Shown: positions 8,015 to 16,833, numbered from the stretch's first letter. The stretch is 64,000 nt of DNA from Nocardia wallacei (GCF_014466955.1 NZ_AP023396.1:3162001-3226000); one strand, 5' to 3'. A program made the numbers and translations. The notes: generated from the sequence alone by a model not told the origin.

Positions 8015-8983
8015 TCAGCCGTCGAGCACGTCGCCGACGGTCCGGCGCGGCGTGGTCGGCAGCGGCGGGCTGTTGGCCGGCACCCAGCCGATCCGCACCA
8101 TCGTCTGCGGGAACGCGCAATCGTGCAGGACGGCCTCGCGGATGTCGCGGCGCAGATCCGGCATGCCGAGCGGCTCGGTCTGGATGCAGGTGGACAACCC
8201 GAGGTCGGTCGCGGTGAGGAGCAGTTCGCTGGTCGCCTCCCCGGCGGACAGCTGGAAGCGCCGGTCGTCGCCCGCTGTGCAGACCACCAGCCACTCCGCC
8301 GCGTCGGTGCTCGCCGCGGCGTCGGCCAGGGCCGGATCGGCGAACGCCCGGCCCGGGAGTTCGTCGCCCGGGCGCGCCGGAGGCGTGTTGCGGGCCGGGA
8401 CCCCGTCCGGGCTGCCGTGCCGTCCGCTCCAGGCCACGAGTTCGCGCAGGTATGCCGGATCCTCGGCGTGCCGATCGGCCGCGCACCGCATCGAACCCGC
8501 CAGCCGGGCGCGCAGCACGGGCGGCACATGGCGGACGGCGGCGCCGAATCGGTTGGCCCGGCTCGACACCGTCCGGATGTAGCCGTGCGGGACGTCGATC
8601 GAGGCGAAGCGCCGCCGGTCGCTCTGGCGCAGCAGGATCGCGGCGGTGAGTTCGATGTCGGCGTCGGTGGGCTGCCGGGGCGTCGTGGTGATCGTCGCGA
8701 GCAGGTCGGGGCGGTCCGGATCGGGGGTTCTGGTCACCGTCGCGGCCCAGCCCAGCCCGGCGAGCGCGACCCGCATGTGGTGCAGCGCCGCACCGCAGCT
8801 CACCACCAGCGCGCGCTGCACGGGATCGGTACAGGGCAGGTGCCGATCGGTATCGGCGTAGAGCTCCAGGCGATCGGCGGCGACCCGCCAGCGCCAGGGT
8901 TGGGTGTTGTGCACCGACGGCGCGCGCACCGCCATGCCGAGGGCGACTTCGAGGGTTTCGTCGTCCGGCAGCGCACTGGCCAT
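8015..8983 (-). CDS. Acg-family FMN nitroreductase-like protein
   Basis: The 322-residue protein begins with APSVHNTQPWRWRV, the N-terminal signature of Acg-family nitroreductase-like proteins (relatives of M. tuberculosis Rv2032, Rv3127 and Rv3131). It continues with RALVVSCGAALHHMRVAL, a second half carrying GEATSELLLTATDLGLSTC, and the conserved RIGW near the C-terminus. Members have an internally duplicated nitroreductase fold, bind FMN and are often induced by the DosR system in mycobacteria. The stop codons of this gene and the DevR-like gene abut (8014/8015). Confidence 0.8.
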   Translation of the reverse strand: MASALPDDETLEVALGMAVRAPSVHNTQPWRWRVAADRLELYADTDRHLPCTDPVQRALVVSCGAALHHMRVALAGLGWAATVTRTPDPDRPDLLATITTTPRQPTDADIELTAAILLRQSDRRRFASIDVPHGYIRTVSSRANRFGAAVRHVPPVLRARLAGSMRCAADRHAEDPAYLRELVAWSGRHGSPDGVPARNTPPARPGDELPGRAFADPALADAAASTDAAEWLVVCTAGDDRRFQLSAGEATSELLLTATDLGLSTCIQTEPLGMPDLRRDIREAVLHDCAFPQTMVRIGWVPANSPPLPTTPRRTVGDVLDG

Positions 8984-9073
8984 GCTGGGCCGTCCTTCCA
9001 GATCGGATTGCCGACGTCACCGACCAGGTTGCCCGGATCCGCGGTGACAGGCAGTGGTAGGAAGGTCCCCGAA

Positions 9074-9088
9074 ACCCGGGCCCCGGGT
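9074..9088. terminator. Short GC-rich palindrome, possible terminator
   Basis: ACCCGGG-C-CCCGGGT is a perfect 15-bp palindrome lying 10 nt after the stop of the minus-strand membrane gene (9098) and about 90 nt upstream of the nitroreductase start. It may act as a terminator without a U-tract or as a regulator site for the nitroreductase; sequence alone does not decide. Confidence 0.35.
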
Positions 9089-9097
9089 CCTTACCCG

Positions 9098-9856
9098 CTA
9101 GCCCCCGGTGAGGCCGCCGAGCGCGCCGCGGGCCAGCACGATACCCGCGATGGCCAGGGCCCAGCCGGTCGCGCTGTCGGCGTACCGGGACAGGAATCGG
9201 TCCAGCGTGGCGAGCATCGGCTCGATCGTGGTGTGCAGCAGGGTGCGCCCCGCGGTGAGCAGCAGCGCGGGGACGATCATGATCGCGCAGTACCCCGCCA
9301 GCAGCGCGACCGCGGAACCGGTTGGGACATCGCTGGATACGAGCAGCCCGATCGCGGCCAGGTACGGGACCATCGACACCGCCTCGAGCGCGCCCGCGGC
9401 GACCGCCAGCCCGGCCAGCCCGGCGGCCGAGGACTGGCGGCGCAGCGCGCGCGCCCGCCAGACCGCGGTGCGATCGGGTTCGCCGCGCGCCCTGCGTTTC
9501 TTGGAATCGAACCGCCACGAGACGGCGAACAGCGCGATGCCCAGCAGCAGTTGCGGCACCAGCAGTACCGGGCTGCGGGTCAGCGTGCCGAGCCGGTCGA
9601 GTCCCGCGCCCGCGACCGTCAGCAGGAGCAGGCCCAGCGCGAAGTAGAAGACCGCGATGGCGGCGAGGTAGCACAGCAGCCGCCGCGCGGGTGGGCGGTC
9701 GGGCGCCAGCAGCAGCCACACCGGGACGATCAGTGTGCCGATGCTGGTGCTGTCGACCAGAGCCAGGCCGACGAGAGCCGCGATCAGTGTCACGCCGGTC
9801 AGCCTCGCCCGGTGCCGATGGTTCCGGCGTCGGCTGTCGGACCGACCGGCCGTCAT
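9098..9856 (-). CDS. GAP/Sap-type polytopic membrane protein
   Basis: The 252-residue protein has about six hydrophobic segments (TLIAALVGLALVDS, LIVPVWLLL, CYLAAIAVFYFALGLLLLTV, LLLGIALFAVSW, VSMVPYLAAIGLL, YCAIMIVPALLL) in the layout of the GAP/Sap family. That family includes the mycobacterial Sap protein linked to sulpholipid or glycolipid export and is distantly LysE-like. The ATG at 9856 gives a short basic N-terminus. It is divergent from the histidine kinase gene, 47 nt apart. The cargo is unknown. Confidence 0.65.
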   Translation of the reverse strand: MTAGRSDSRRRNHRHRARLTGVTLIAALVGLALVDSTSIGTLIVPVWLLLAPDRPPARRLLCYLAAIAVFYFALGLLLLTVAGAGLDRLGTLTRSPVLLVPQLLLGIALFAVSWRFDSKKRRARGEPDRTAVWRARALRRQSSAAGLAGLAVAAGALEAVSMVPYLAAIGLLVSSDVPTGSAVALLAGYCAIMIVPALLLTAGRTLLHTTIEPMLATLDRFLSRYADSATGWALAIAGIVLARGALGGLTGG

Positions 9857-9903
9857 CACTTCGGCGGACCCGGCCCCGGCCGCGGCTGTGCTGTGATGGT
9901 GCG

Positions 9904-11094
9904 GTGAAGCAGTGGGGAGCCCTGTCGGCGAATACGCAGGACGCGCTGGTGGCGCTGTTCGCGTTCGCCGTCGGCGCCGTGCTGTACCTGTCGGGTCTGT
10001 ACCCGCTCGGGGGTGCGAGCTCGACCCCGCTGTCCGCGCGGTTCGCGGTGCTGGCACTGCTGTGCGCGGCGACGCTACTGCGTCGGCGGGCGCCGGTGGT
10101 GGCGCTGCTGGCGGGACTGGTGCCGGTGGGTATCGATCTGGCGCTGGGCCCCACGGTGCCGGTGTGGATCGTGTACTCGGATCTGATCTACGCGGCGTGC
10201 CTGTATGCGAGCCACCGGGTTTCGCGGATCGTCACGGCGAGTTGCGTGGTGCTGACGGTCGTCTTCGCGCTCGTGGTCTTCGTGCTCACGGGGGACTGGC
10301 GGGCACCGGCGATCGTCGTCGCCGCGGCCTCGGTGTTCGTCGGCATGTCGATCTGGTGGGCGCTGGCGGTGCGCCACCACAAGGAGCTGGCCGCGGTCGA
10401 ACGCACCCGGGCTCAGGCGCTGACGCTGGTCGCCGACCTGGACCGGCGGGCGGCCGTCGCCGACGAACGCCGCACCATGGCCCGCGACCTGCACGACGTG
10501 ATCGCCGGGCATCTGTCGGCCATCGCGCTGCAATCCGAGGCCGCGCTCGGCGTGCTCGCCCGCGACGATCCCGATTCCGCCGTCGCGGGGATCCTCGGCT
10601 CGATCCGCGCCAACAGCGTCAGCGCGCTGCAGGAGATGCGGACCATGATCGGCCTGCTGCGCCGCGACGACGGCGGCGCGGACGGGGCGGCCGCACCGCG
10701 CGGACTGGCCCAGCTGGCCATCCTGGTCGACGCCGCCCGCGCCGCCGGAACCATTGTGCGCCTGCGGGATTCGGGTCTGCGGGCCGAGATTCCCAGCGCG
10801 GTGGACCAGGCCGCGTACCGCATCGTCCAGGAGGCGCTGACGAACGCCATGAAGCACGCACCCGGCCGGGAGGTCGATATCGCGGTGCGCGCCGACACGG
10901 ACGCCGTGGCGCTGTCGGTGCGCAACCGGCTCCCCGCCGCGCCGTCACCGGACGTCGACCGCCCCCGCCGTGGTCTGTTCAACATGCGCGAACGCGCGGC
11001 GGCGCTCGGCGGAAGTTTCTCCGCCACCGCCGATTCCGACGACTGGGTGGTGACGGCCCGGCTGCCGATTCGCGAAAGACCGGAGGTGGCATGA
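9904..11094 (+). CDS. DesK/LiaS-type sensor histidine kinase
   Basis: The 396-residue kinase has four to five N-terminal transmembrane helices (residues about 10-140) with almost no extracytoplasmic loop. A HisKA_3 dimerisation domain follows, with the phospho-accepting histidine in ARDLHDVIAGHLSAIALQ, then an HATPase domain with AYRIVQEALTNAMKHA (N box) and RGLFNMRERAAALGG (G box). A signal from within the membrane or lipid phase is likely, as for DesK. The GTG at 9904 is the probable start. Its stop overlaps the next ATG by 4 nt, so it is translated together with its cognate regulator. Confidence 0.85.
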   Translation: MKQWGALSANTQDALVALFAFAVGAVLYLSGLYPLGGASSTPLSARFAVLALLCAATLLRRRAPVVALLAGLVPVGIDLALGPTVPVWIVYSDLIYAACLYASHRVSRIVTASCVVLTVVFALVVFVLTGDWRAPAIVVAAASVFVGMSIWWALAVRHHKELAAVERTRAQALTLVADLDRRAAVADERRTMARDLHDVIAGHLSAIALQSEAALGVLARDDPDSAVAGILGSIRANSVSALQEMRTMIGLLRRDDGGADGAAAPRGLAQLAILVDAARAAGTIVRLRDSGLRAEIPSAVDQAAYRIVQEALTNAMKHAPGREVDIAVRADTDAVALSVRNRLPAAPSPDVDRPRRGLFNMRERAAALGGSFSATADSDDWVVTARLPIRERPEVA

Positions 11095-11735
11095 CGATTC
11101 GGGTGCTGATCGCCGACGACCACGGCGCGATCCGGGCCGGGCTGCGGATGATCCTGGACACCGCCGAGGACATCGAGGTGGTCGGCGAGGCCGCCGACGG
11201 CGACATCGCGGTCGCGCAGGCCAAAGCGCTGCGGCCCGACGTGGTGCTGATGGACGTGCGGATGCCCGGCGTGGACGGCATCACCGCCACCGCCCAGATC
11301 ACCGCCGAGGGCCTGGCCGGGGTACTCATCCTCACCACCTTCGACCTGGACGAATACGTCTTCCGCGCGCTGCGCGCCGGGGCGTGCGGGTTCATCCTGA
11401 AATCGGTGTCGAGCCAGGCGCTGCTCGCGGCGGTGCGTTCCGTGGCGGCCGGCGACGGAGTCCTCGCGCCCGAGGTGACCCGCGCGGTCATCACCGCCTT
11501 CGCCACCACCGGCCCGCCCGCCGAGCCGAAACCGGACCTGCTCGCCGGCCTCACCGAGCGCGAACGCGAGGTGCTGGCCTGCCTGGGTGAGGGCCTGTCC
11601 AACGCCCAGATCGCCGCACGCCTCTACATCGGCGAGACCACCGTGAAGACCCACGTCTCCCGCGTGCTCACCAAACTCGGTGTGCAGTCCCGCGTGCAGG
11701 CGGCCATCCTCGCCCGCGAGGCCGCGCCGGGCTAG
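11091..11735 (+). CDS. NarL/LuxR-type response regulator, partner of the upstream kinase
   Basis: The 214-residue protein has a receiver domain (VLIADDHGAIRAGLRMIL, phospho-acceptor Asp55 in LMDVRMPGVDG, LTTFDLDEYVFRALRAGACG) and a C-terminal LuxR helix-turn-helix (LTEREREVLACLGEGLSNAQ, GETTVKTHVSRVLTKLG). The start ATGA overlaps the kinase stop codon, the usual coupling of a cognate pair. Its target genes cannot be read directly; the divergent GAP/Sap membrane gene is the obvious candidate. The last four bases overlap the convergent transporter gene. Confidence 0.9.
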   Translation: MTIRVLIADDHGAIRAGLRMILDTAEDIEVVGEAADGDIAVAQAKALRPDVVLMDVRMPGVDGITATAQITAEGLAGVLILTTFDLDEYVFRALRAGACGFILKSVSSQALLAAVRSVAAGDGVLAPEVTRAVITAFATTGPPAEPKPDLLAGLTEREREVLACLGEGLSNAQIAARLYIGETTVKTHVSRVLTKLGVQSRVQAAILAREAAPG

Positions 11736-13519
11736 GTCGTCTGCACGCGCAGGTGGCAGACCACCGTGTCGGGCAGTCGGCGCAGGCGTCGTTCCAGTTC
11801 GTCGCTGCGATGGCTGGGGAGCACGCGGTCCCAGCCGGTGGGCGGGTCGACCTCGGCGATGAGCACCACCTTGCGGCGGCCGTCGAAGTTGTCGCGCACG
11901 AACCGGGCCACCGGATCGCCGACCGAGCAGGCGCCCGCATCGATGATCTCCAGCCGCACCTGCGGATGCCAGGCTGCCCACGCCTCGGTGAATGCCACGG
12001 TGTTCTCCCCGGGCAGGCACACGTGCACCGCCACCACCTCCCGGCCCAGCGACAGTGCCGCCGACAGCGCCTCGCGGCTGAGCTCGGACACCTCCGACAC
12101 CGGCACCACGATCACCGCGCCGGTGGGCCGCGGCGCGGCGGGCGTGCCGCCCGCGCCGCGGCGATCGTCGATCCGGCGGTAGGTGCGGCGCACCCGCTCC
12201 ATGCCGTACACCAGCAGCGGCAGCACCAGCACGATCAGCCAGGCCCCGGCCGTGAACTTCATCGCGGTGGTGACCAGCGCGGCGACGAAGGTCAGCAACG
12301 CGCCGAAACCGTTGAGCGCCATCCGCCATCCGCCGCCGCCGCGCCGCCGCCAGTGCACCACCATGCCCGCCTGAGCGATGGTGAACCCGACGAACACACC
12401 GATCGCGAACAGCGGAACCAGCGCGTTCATCTCGCCCGCGGCCGCGAGCAGCAGCACGCCCGCCGAAACGCCCAGGCCCAGCACGCCGTAACGGTACACC
12501 AGCCGCGGCGTGGCGACGGCGAAGCGGTGCGGCAGGCAGTTGTCGTCGGCGAGGATCTTGGTCAGCGTCGGCAGGCCGCCGAAGGAGGTGTTGGCGGCCA
12601 GCGCCAGCAGCGTCACCGTCGCGAATTGCACGATGTAGTAACCGATTCCGTGGCCGAGTGCGGCCTCGGTGAGCTGCGACAGCACCGTGCTGCCGTCGAC
12701 CGGCCGCACATCGAACCGGCCGATCAGCGTCGCCAGGCCGAGCAGCATCACGCCCAGCAGCACGCCCAGGGCCACCTCCGCGCGCTGGGCCCGGCGCACC
12801 CGCGGCTCCTCGAAGCTCGGCACCGCGTTCGCGATCGCCTCCACTCCGGTCAGTGCCGCGCAGCCGCTGGAGAATGCCTTGAGCAGCAACAGGATTCCGA
12901 TGGTACGGGTGTCGGCGGCGACCGCGGGGCCGGTCTCGGTGACCACGGGCGCCGAGCGCAGCAGCCCGGTCACGATCACCACCAGAATGCCCGCCACGAA
13001 CATCACCGTCGGCGCCATGAACACCCGCGCGCTCTCGCGGATCCCGGCGAGATTCAACGCGGTGACCCCGGTCAGCACCGCCAGGCAGATCCACACCGTG
13101 TAGGGCAGCAGTGCGGGGAAGGCGGAGGTGAGTGCGGCGGTCCCGGCCGCGATCGACACCGCGACATTGAGCACGTAGTCCACGATCAGCGCCGCCGCGG
13201 CGACGAGTGCGGCCCGGCGACCGAGATGGCGACCGGCCACGGCGTAGGCGCCACCGCCGCCCGGGAAGGCGGCGATCACCTGCCGGTAGGACGCGATCAG
13301 CACGGCGAGCAATGCCACGATCGCCAGGGTCACCGGCAGTGTCAGGCCCAGACCGGCGCTGCCGGCCGCGGCCAGTACCAGCACGACGGCCTCCGGGCCG
13401 TAGGACACCGAGGCCATCGCGTCGAGGGAGAGCCCGGCGAGGCCGGTGGAGACGGTGAGCCCGCGCCGGGCCGCGGGGCGGCCGGTCGCGGGCGCGGGTG
13501 TCGGCAGAACTTCGATCAC
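11732..13519 (-). CDS. APC-superfamily permease, KimA-like (probable K+ importer)
   Basis: The 595-residue protein has about 12 transmembrane helices followed by a cytosolic domain of about 170 residues. Membrane-domain segments LSLDAMASVSYGPEAVVLVL, FPGGGGAYAVA, GCAALTGVEAIANAVPSFEE and NTSFGGLPTL match the KimA/YdaO branch of the APC superfamily, whose Bacillus member is a proton-coupled potassium importer with a USP-like cytosolic domain. The C-terminal part (VIVVPVSEVSELSREALSAA, VVAVHVCLPG) fits such a domain. The GTG at 13519 gives a short N-terminus. It could instead carry an amino acid. It is divergent from pdxT. Confidence 0.7.
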   Translation of the reverse strand: MIEVLPTPAPATGRPAARRGLTVSTGLAGLSLDAMASVSYGPEAVVLVLAAAGSAGLGLTLPVTLAIVALLAVLIASYRQVIAAFPGGGGAYAVAGRHLGRRAALVAAAALIVDYVLNVAVSIAAGTAALTSAFPALLPYTVWICLAVLTGVTALNLAGIRESARVFMAPTVMFVAGILVVIVTGLLRSAPVVTETGPAVAADTRTIGILLLLKAFSSGCAALTGVEAIANAVPSFEEPRVRRAQRAEVALGVLLGVMLLGLATLIGRFDVRPVDGSTVLSQLTEAALGHGIGYYIVQFATVTLLALAANTSFGGLPTLTKILADDNCLPHRFAVATPRLVYRYGVLGLGVSAGVLLLAAAGEMNALVPLFAIGVFVGFTIAQAGMVVHWRRRGGGGWRMALNGFGALLTFVAALVTTAMKFTAGAWLIVLVLPLLVYGMERVRRTYRRIDDRRGAGGTPAAPRPTGAVIVVPVSEVSELSREALSAALSLGREVVAVHVCLPGENTVAFTEAWAAWHPQVRLEIIDAGACSVGDPVARFVRDNFDGRRKVVLIAEVDPPTGWDRVLPSHRSDELERRLRRLPDTVVCHLRVQTT

Positions 13520-13637
13520 CCGGCGAGTGTTCCCTCGTACTGGTCGAGCGAACAGATCCACTTGCGGAACCTTGACGGCCGGGTGAGCGGGACCACACGG
13601 CGTTTCGGTCGCGAGCGGGCCCGCAGGGGTCGGCTCG

Positions 13638-13649
13638 TATGCTCGACTC
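13638..13649 (+). promoter_or_regulatory. -10 element for leaderless pdxT
   Basis: TATGCT at 13638-13643 ends six nt before the GTG start of pdxT, the spacing expected for a leaderless actinobacterial transcript. No Shine-Dalgarno sequence is present in front of the GTG, which supports this reading. Confidence 0.5.
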
Positions 13650-14264
13650 GTGAGACCGACGATTGGTGTGCTGGCGTTGCAGGGCGATGTGCGGGAGCAC
13701 TTCCATGCGCTGACGGCCTGTGGCGCCGAGCCGGTGAGCGTGCGGCGGGAGGCGGAGCTGGCCGCGGTGGACGGGCTCGTGCTGCCCGGCGGCGAATCGA
13801 CCGCCATCAGCAAGTTGCTCGAGGTGTTCGGGCTGCTGGAACCGCTGCGGCAGCGGCTGCGCGACGGTATGCCCGCGTTCGGCTCCTGCGCCGGGATGAT
13901 CCTGCTGGCTCGCGACGTGCTCGACACCCGGCCCGACGCACAGTCGCTGTCCGGCATCGATATGACGGTGCGGCGCAACGCTTTCGGCCGCCAGGTCGAT
14001 TCGTTCGAAACCGACCTGGAATTCACCGGCCTCGACGGGGCGGTCCGTGCGGTGTTCATCCGGGCGCCGTGGGTCGAGCGGATAGGCGAGGGAGTGGAGG
14101 TGCTCGCGCGGGTACCGTCCGGTCCGGCGGAGGGGCGGATCGTCGCGGTGCGCCAGGGCGGCGTGCTGGCGACCTCATTTCACCCCGAGGTGACCGGGGA
14201 TCTGCGGGTGCATCGGTTGTTCGTCGACTCCGTGCGGGAACGGGCGGCCGTGCGGCCCTCGTGA
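13650..14264 (+). CDS. pdxT: Pyridoxal 5'-phosphate synthase glutaminase subunit
   Basis: The 204-residue class I glutamine amidotransferase has [12 protein letters not shown] at the N-terminus, the oxyanion motif [13 protein letters not shown], the nucleophile cysteine in [11 protein letters not shown] (about residue 80) and the FHPE histidine/glutamate near residue 175. It releases ammonia from glutamine for the PdxS synthase that makes vitamin B6 (PLP). pdxS is not in this window, unlike in M. tuberculosis, where Rv2606c is close by. It is followed by yebC as in mycobacteria. The GTG start directly follows a -10 box, so the mRNA is probably leaderless. Confidence 0.93.
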   Translation: MRPTIGVLALQGDVREHFHALTACGAEPVSVRREAELAAVDGLVLPGGESTAISKLLEVFGLLEPLRQRLRDGMPAFGSCAGMILLARDVLDTRPDAQSLSGIDMTVRRNAFGRQVDSFETDLEFTGLDGAVRAVFIRAPWVERIGEGVEVLARVPSGPAEGRIVAVRQGGVLATSFHPEVTGDLRVHRLFVDSVRERAAVRPS

Positions 14265-14376
14265 CGGCCCGGCGCCGATCCCGCGCATCCGCCCGGCGGC
14301 GACCGCGGGGCCGACCAGTAGACTGCTCGAATTGTCCACCGGATCCCGAGCACACCGACCTTGAAGGAAGTAGGGA

Positions 14377-15129
14377 ATGAGCGGCCACTCCAAATGGGCC
14401 ACCACCAAGCACAAGAAAGCCGCCCTCGACGCCAAGCGGGGCAAGCTGTTCGCGAAGCTGATCAAGAACATCGAGGTGGCGGCCCGGACCGGCGGTGGCG
14501 ACCCGGACGGCAATCCGACGCTGTACGACGCCATCCAGAAGGCGCGCAAGAACTCGGTCCCGCTGGACAACATCGAGCGGGCCCGCAAGCGCGGCGGCGG
14601 TGAGGAAGCCGGCGGCGCCGAGTGGCAGACCATCATGTACGAGGGGTACGGCCCCAACGGCGTCGCGGTGCTCATCGAGTGCCTCACCGACAACCGCAAC
14701 CGCGCGGCCGGCGAGGTGCGGGTCGCGATGACCCGCAACGGCGGCAACATGGCCGACCCGGGTTCGGTGTCGTACCTGTTCAGCCGCAAGGGAATCGTCA
14801 CGCTGGACAAGAACGGCCTGTCCGAGGACGACCTGCTGATGGCGGTGCTCGACGCCGGCGCCGAGGAGGTCAACGACCTCGGCGAGTCCTTCGAGATCAT
14901 CAGTGAGCCGGGCGATCTGGTGGCGGTGCGCACCGCGCTGCAGCAGGCGGGGATCGACTACGACTCGGCGGAGTCCGGCTTCCAGCCCTCCACCACCGTC
15001 CCCGTCGACGCCGACGGCGCCCGCAAGGTCTTCAAGCTCGTCGACGCCCTCGAGGACAGCGACGACGTCCAGAACGTCTTCACCAACGTCGACGTCTCCG
15101 ACGAGGTTCTCGCCCAACTCGACGACTGA
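14377..15129 (+). CDS. YebC/PmpR-family protein
   Basis: The 250-residue protein is a full-length YebC family member. It starts with [20 protein letters not shown] and continues with [54 protein letters not shown] and the acidic C-terminal [18 protein letters not shown]. Members have been described as DNA-binding regulators; recent work on one YebC branch shows relief of ribosome stalling at proline stretches. GGAAGTAGGG precedes the ATG. It equals M. tuberculosis Rv2603c in position (after pdxT). Confidence 0.93.
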   Translation: MSGHSKWATTKHKKAALDAKRGKLFAKLIKNIEVAARTGGGDPDGNPTLYDAIQKARKNSVPLDNIERARKRGGGEEAGGAEWQTIMYEGYGPNGVAVLIECLTDNRNRAAGEVRVAMTRNGGNMADPGSVSYLFSRKGIVTLDKNGLSEDDLLMAVLDAGAEEVNDLGESFEIISEPGDLVAVRTALQQAGIDYDSAESGFQPSTTVPVDADGARKVFKLVDALEDSDDVQNVFTNVDVSDEVLAQLDD

Positions 15130-15141
15130 GCACCGTGCCCG

Positions 15142-15171
15142 AGGCCGCCTTCCACTCCGGGAGGGCGGCCT
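15142..15171. terminator. Bidirectional stem-loop between yebC and yggT-like gene
   Basis: AGGCCGCC (15142-15149) and GGCGGCCT (15164-15171) form a perfect 8-bp stem with a 14-nt loop that can itself pair partly. It lies between two convergent genes, 12 nt from each stop, and so can serve both strands. There is no strong U-tract, as is common in GC-rich actinobacteria. Confidence 0.65.
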
Positions 15172-15184
15172 TCGGTATCTCCGC

Positions 15185-15460
15185 CTACAGGCTGAAGGCG
15201 ACCGAACGAAGGACGAGCACGGCGACGAACACCACCGTGAACGCCAGATCGAGCCCCACGCCGCCCAGCCGCACCGGCTTCAGCACCTTGCGCACCGGCG
15301 CGATCACCGGCTCGGTGGCGGCATGAGTGAATCGCCGAACCTTCCACACCCACTGCGGCCGGTTCCCGAGCAGCTCCGCCCAATCCACGATCAACCGCGC
15401 GATGAGCAGCAGCAGGAACACCGTCAGCACATACCCCAGTACAGTCCCGACCACGCTCAT
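15185..15460 (-). CDS. YggT-family integral membrane protein
   Basis: The 91-residue protein has an N-terminal hydrophobic helix (VVGTVLGYVLTVFLLLLIARL), a conserved middle with WVWKVRRFTHAATEPVIAPVRKVL, and a C-terminal helix (LDLAFTVVFVAVLVLRSV). TEPxxxPxRxxxP is the YggT signature. In actinobacteria this family normally sits beside sepF/divIVA; here it is alone. The function is unknown, with membrane or osmotic roles proposed for relatives. The ATG at 15460 gives the family length. Confidence 0.8.
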   Translation of the reverse strand: MSVVGTVLGYVLTVFLLLLIARLIVDWAELLGNRPQWVWKVRRFTHAATEPVIAPVRKVLKPVRLGGVGLDLAFTVVFVAVLVLRSVAFSL

Positions 15461-15621
15461 CCCGGACTCCTTCACGCCGACGTCGGCTCTCCACCAGTAC
15501 CAACGCACCGGCCCGACGGAAAGTGCCGACACCGCGCAACGGATCGGACGATCGGGGGCGAGTTGGGTCGCCACGCCGCTGGGGTGATTGCAAAACGGTC
15601 GGTCGTTACGCAGGGTTGGGT

Positions 15622-15825
15622 ATGTCCGTCGCTTGCCCGTCCTGCTCGTGGCCCGCACCGATGCTCGTGTCCTCGCATCGGACGGTGCGATATCTGCGGT
15701 GCGTGTGCGGTAAGTGGCTGGTGGCGCACGGGGGTGGGGTGAGCATGGTGACCGGGCGGGGGACCTGCACGTCGGCGCCCGCACTGCCCGAGCATCTGGA
15801 GCTGATTCCGTTACCCGAGGTCTGA
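15622..15825 (+). CDS. Small zinc-ribbon-like protein
   Basis: The 67-residue frame from the ATG at 15622 carries two cysteine pairs, ACPSCSW near the start and LRCVCGKW around residue 30, with tryptophans after each pair. This is a plausible compact zinc ribbon. The C-terminus is short and acidic/proline-rich (ALPEHLELIPLPEV). No good Shine-Dalgarno sequence is seen. The paired cysteines and open frame support a real small gene, but the family is not recognised. Confidence 0.45.
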   Translation: MSVACPSCSWPAPMLVSSHRTVRYLRCVCGKWLVAHGGGVSMVTGRGTCTSAPALPEHLELIPLPEV

Positions 15826-15846
15826 GGCCGTGTGAGGTGGATCGCC

Positions 15847-16161
15847 TCAGTGGAACAGCTTCAGCCCCACCACACCCGCGATGATCAGCAGCAGGCACAG
15901 GATGCGGGTGAGCGAGGTCGACTCACCCAGCCAGATCATGCCGACCAGCGCGGTGCCGACCGCCCCGATCCCCACCCAGACCGCGTATCCGGTGCCGACC
16001 GGAATGTCGTGCAGCGCCACCCCCAGCCCGGCCATGCTCAGCGCCAGCGCCGTCGCGAAGATCACGGTGGGCAGCGGCTTGCTGAACCCGTCGGACCGTT
16101 CCAGCGCGACGGCCCAGGCGGTCTCCATGAACCCTGACAGGACGAGCAGAATCCAGGCCAT
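15847..16161 (-). CDS. SMR-family exporter, Gdx/SugE-type (guanidinium)
   Basis: The 104-residue protein has four transmembrane helices and belongs to the small multidrug resistance family. The N-terminus reads LLVLSGFMETAWAVALERSDG: Gly10, the proton-coupling Glu13 and Trp16 match the Gdx (SugE) guanidinium exporters rather than EmrE-type drug pumps. GTGYAVWVGIGAVGTALVG is the GAVW-like block of helix 3. It probably works as an antiparallel dimer exchanging guanidinium for protons. Only one subunit gene is present, so a homodimer is expected. Confidence 0.8.
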   Translation of the reverse strand: MAWILLVLSGFMETAWAVALERSDGFSKPLPTVIFATALALSMAGLGVALHDIPVGTGYAVWVGIGAVGTALVGMIWLGESTSLTRILCLLLIIAGVVGLKLFH

Positions 16162-16254
16162 ATCCGATCACCGTAGGTGACCGGCGGGTCGGCGCCGCGG
16201 AGGCGGCCCGTGTCGCGGCGGCGCGGTCGAGCGCGGCGCGGCACACTCGACACC

Positions 16255-16764
16255 ATGACCGAACTCGTGCTGGTCCGCGGCGACATCACCGAACAGGACG
16301 TGGACGCCGTGGTGAACGCCGCCAATTCGTCGCTGCTCGGCGGCGGCGGTGTCGACGGGGCGATCCACCGCAAGGGCGGCCCGGAGATCCTGGCCGAATG
16401 CCGGGACCTGCGCGCGTCGCGCTACGGCAAGGGTCTCCCGACGGGGCAGGCCGTCGCGACCACGGCCGGAGCGCTGCCCGCGCGCTGGGTGATCCACACG
16501 GTCGGGCCGAGATGGTCGGCCACCGAGGACCGGTCCGGGCTGCTGGCGTCCTGCTATCGCGAATCGCTGCGCGTGGCGGACGAACTGGGCGCGCGGACGG
16601 TCGCGTTCCCGGCGATCTCCACCGGCGTCTACGGCTGGCCGATCGACGACGGCGCCCGGATCGCGGTACAGACCGTCCGGGACACCGGCACGGCCGTCAC
16701 GCAGATCCGGTTCGTGCTGTTCTCCGCGGATGCCTACACCGCCTTCGCCGAACGGCTGCCCTGA
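16255..16764 (+). CDS. Macrodomain protein, O-acetyl-ADP-ribose deacetylase type
   Basis: The 169-residue protein is a single macrodomain of the MacroD type. [36 protein letters not shown] and [13 protein letters not shown] form the ADP-ribose pocket, with the asparagines and the GGGVDGAIH loop needed for hydrolysis present. It would remove the acyl or ADP-ribosyl group from O-acetyl-ADP-ribose or ADP-ribosylated protein in the cytoplasm. It is divergent from the SMR exporter and lies directly upstream of the ruvCAB promoter. Confidence 0.88.
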   Translation: MTELVLVRGDITEQDVDAVVNAANSSLLGGGGVDGAIHRKGGPEILAECRDLRASRYGKGLPTGQAVATTAGALPARWVIHTVGPRWSATEDRSGLLASCYRESLRVADELGARTVAFPAISTGVYGWPIDDGARIAVQTVRDTGTAVTQIRFVLFSADAYTAFAERLP

Positions 16765-16833
16765 CGAAATCGCGGTGAGACCTGAACGGACCCCGTGTCG
16801 GTGGGGCGGCGGCCGGGCGCGCTCCGTTAGACT

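Noticed and set aside
9059..9090. DosR box upstream of the Acg-type nitroreductase
   Set aside because: TCGGGGAC on the minus strand resembles a half-site, but only about 11 of 16 positions fit the full consensus, which is expected by chance in such DNA.
10413..13706. Open minus-strand frame of almost 1100 codons
   Set aside because: It runs antisense to the kinase and regulator genes and in another frame of the transporter gene; its composition is arginine/glycine-rich nonsense typical of GC-rich shadow frames and it has no domain.
16162..16254. Possible guanidine riboswitch upstream of the SMR exporter
   Set aside because: The gap to the divergent macrodomain gene is only 93 nt and shows none of the conserved guanidine-I, -II or -III elements that I know.
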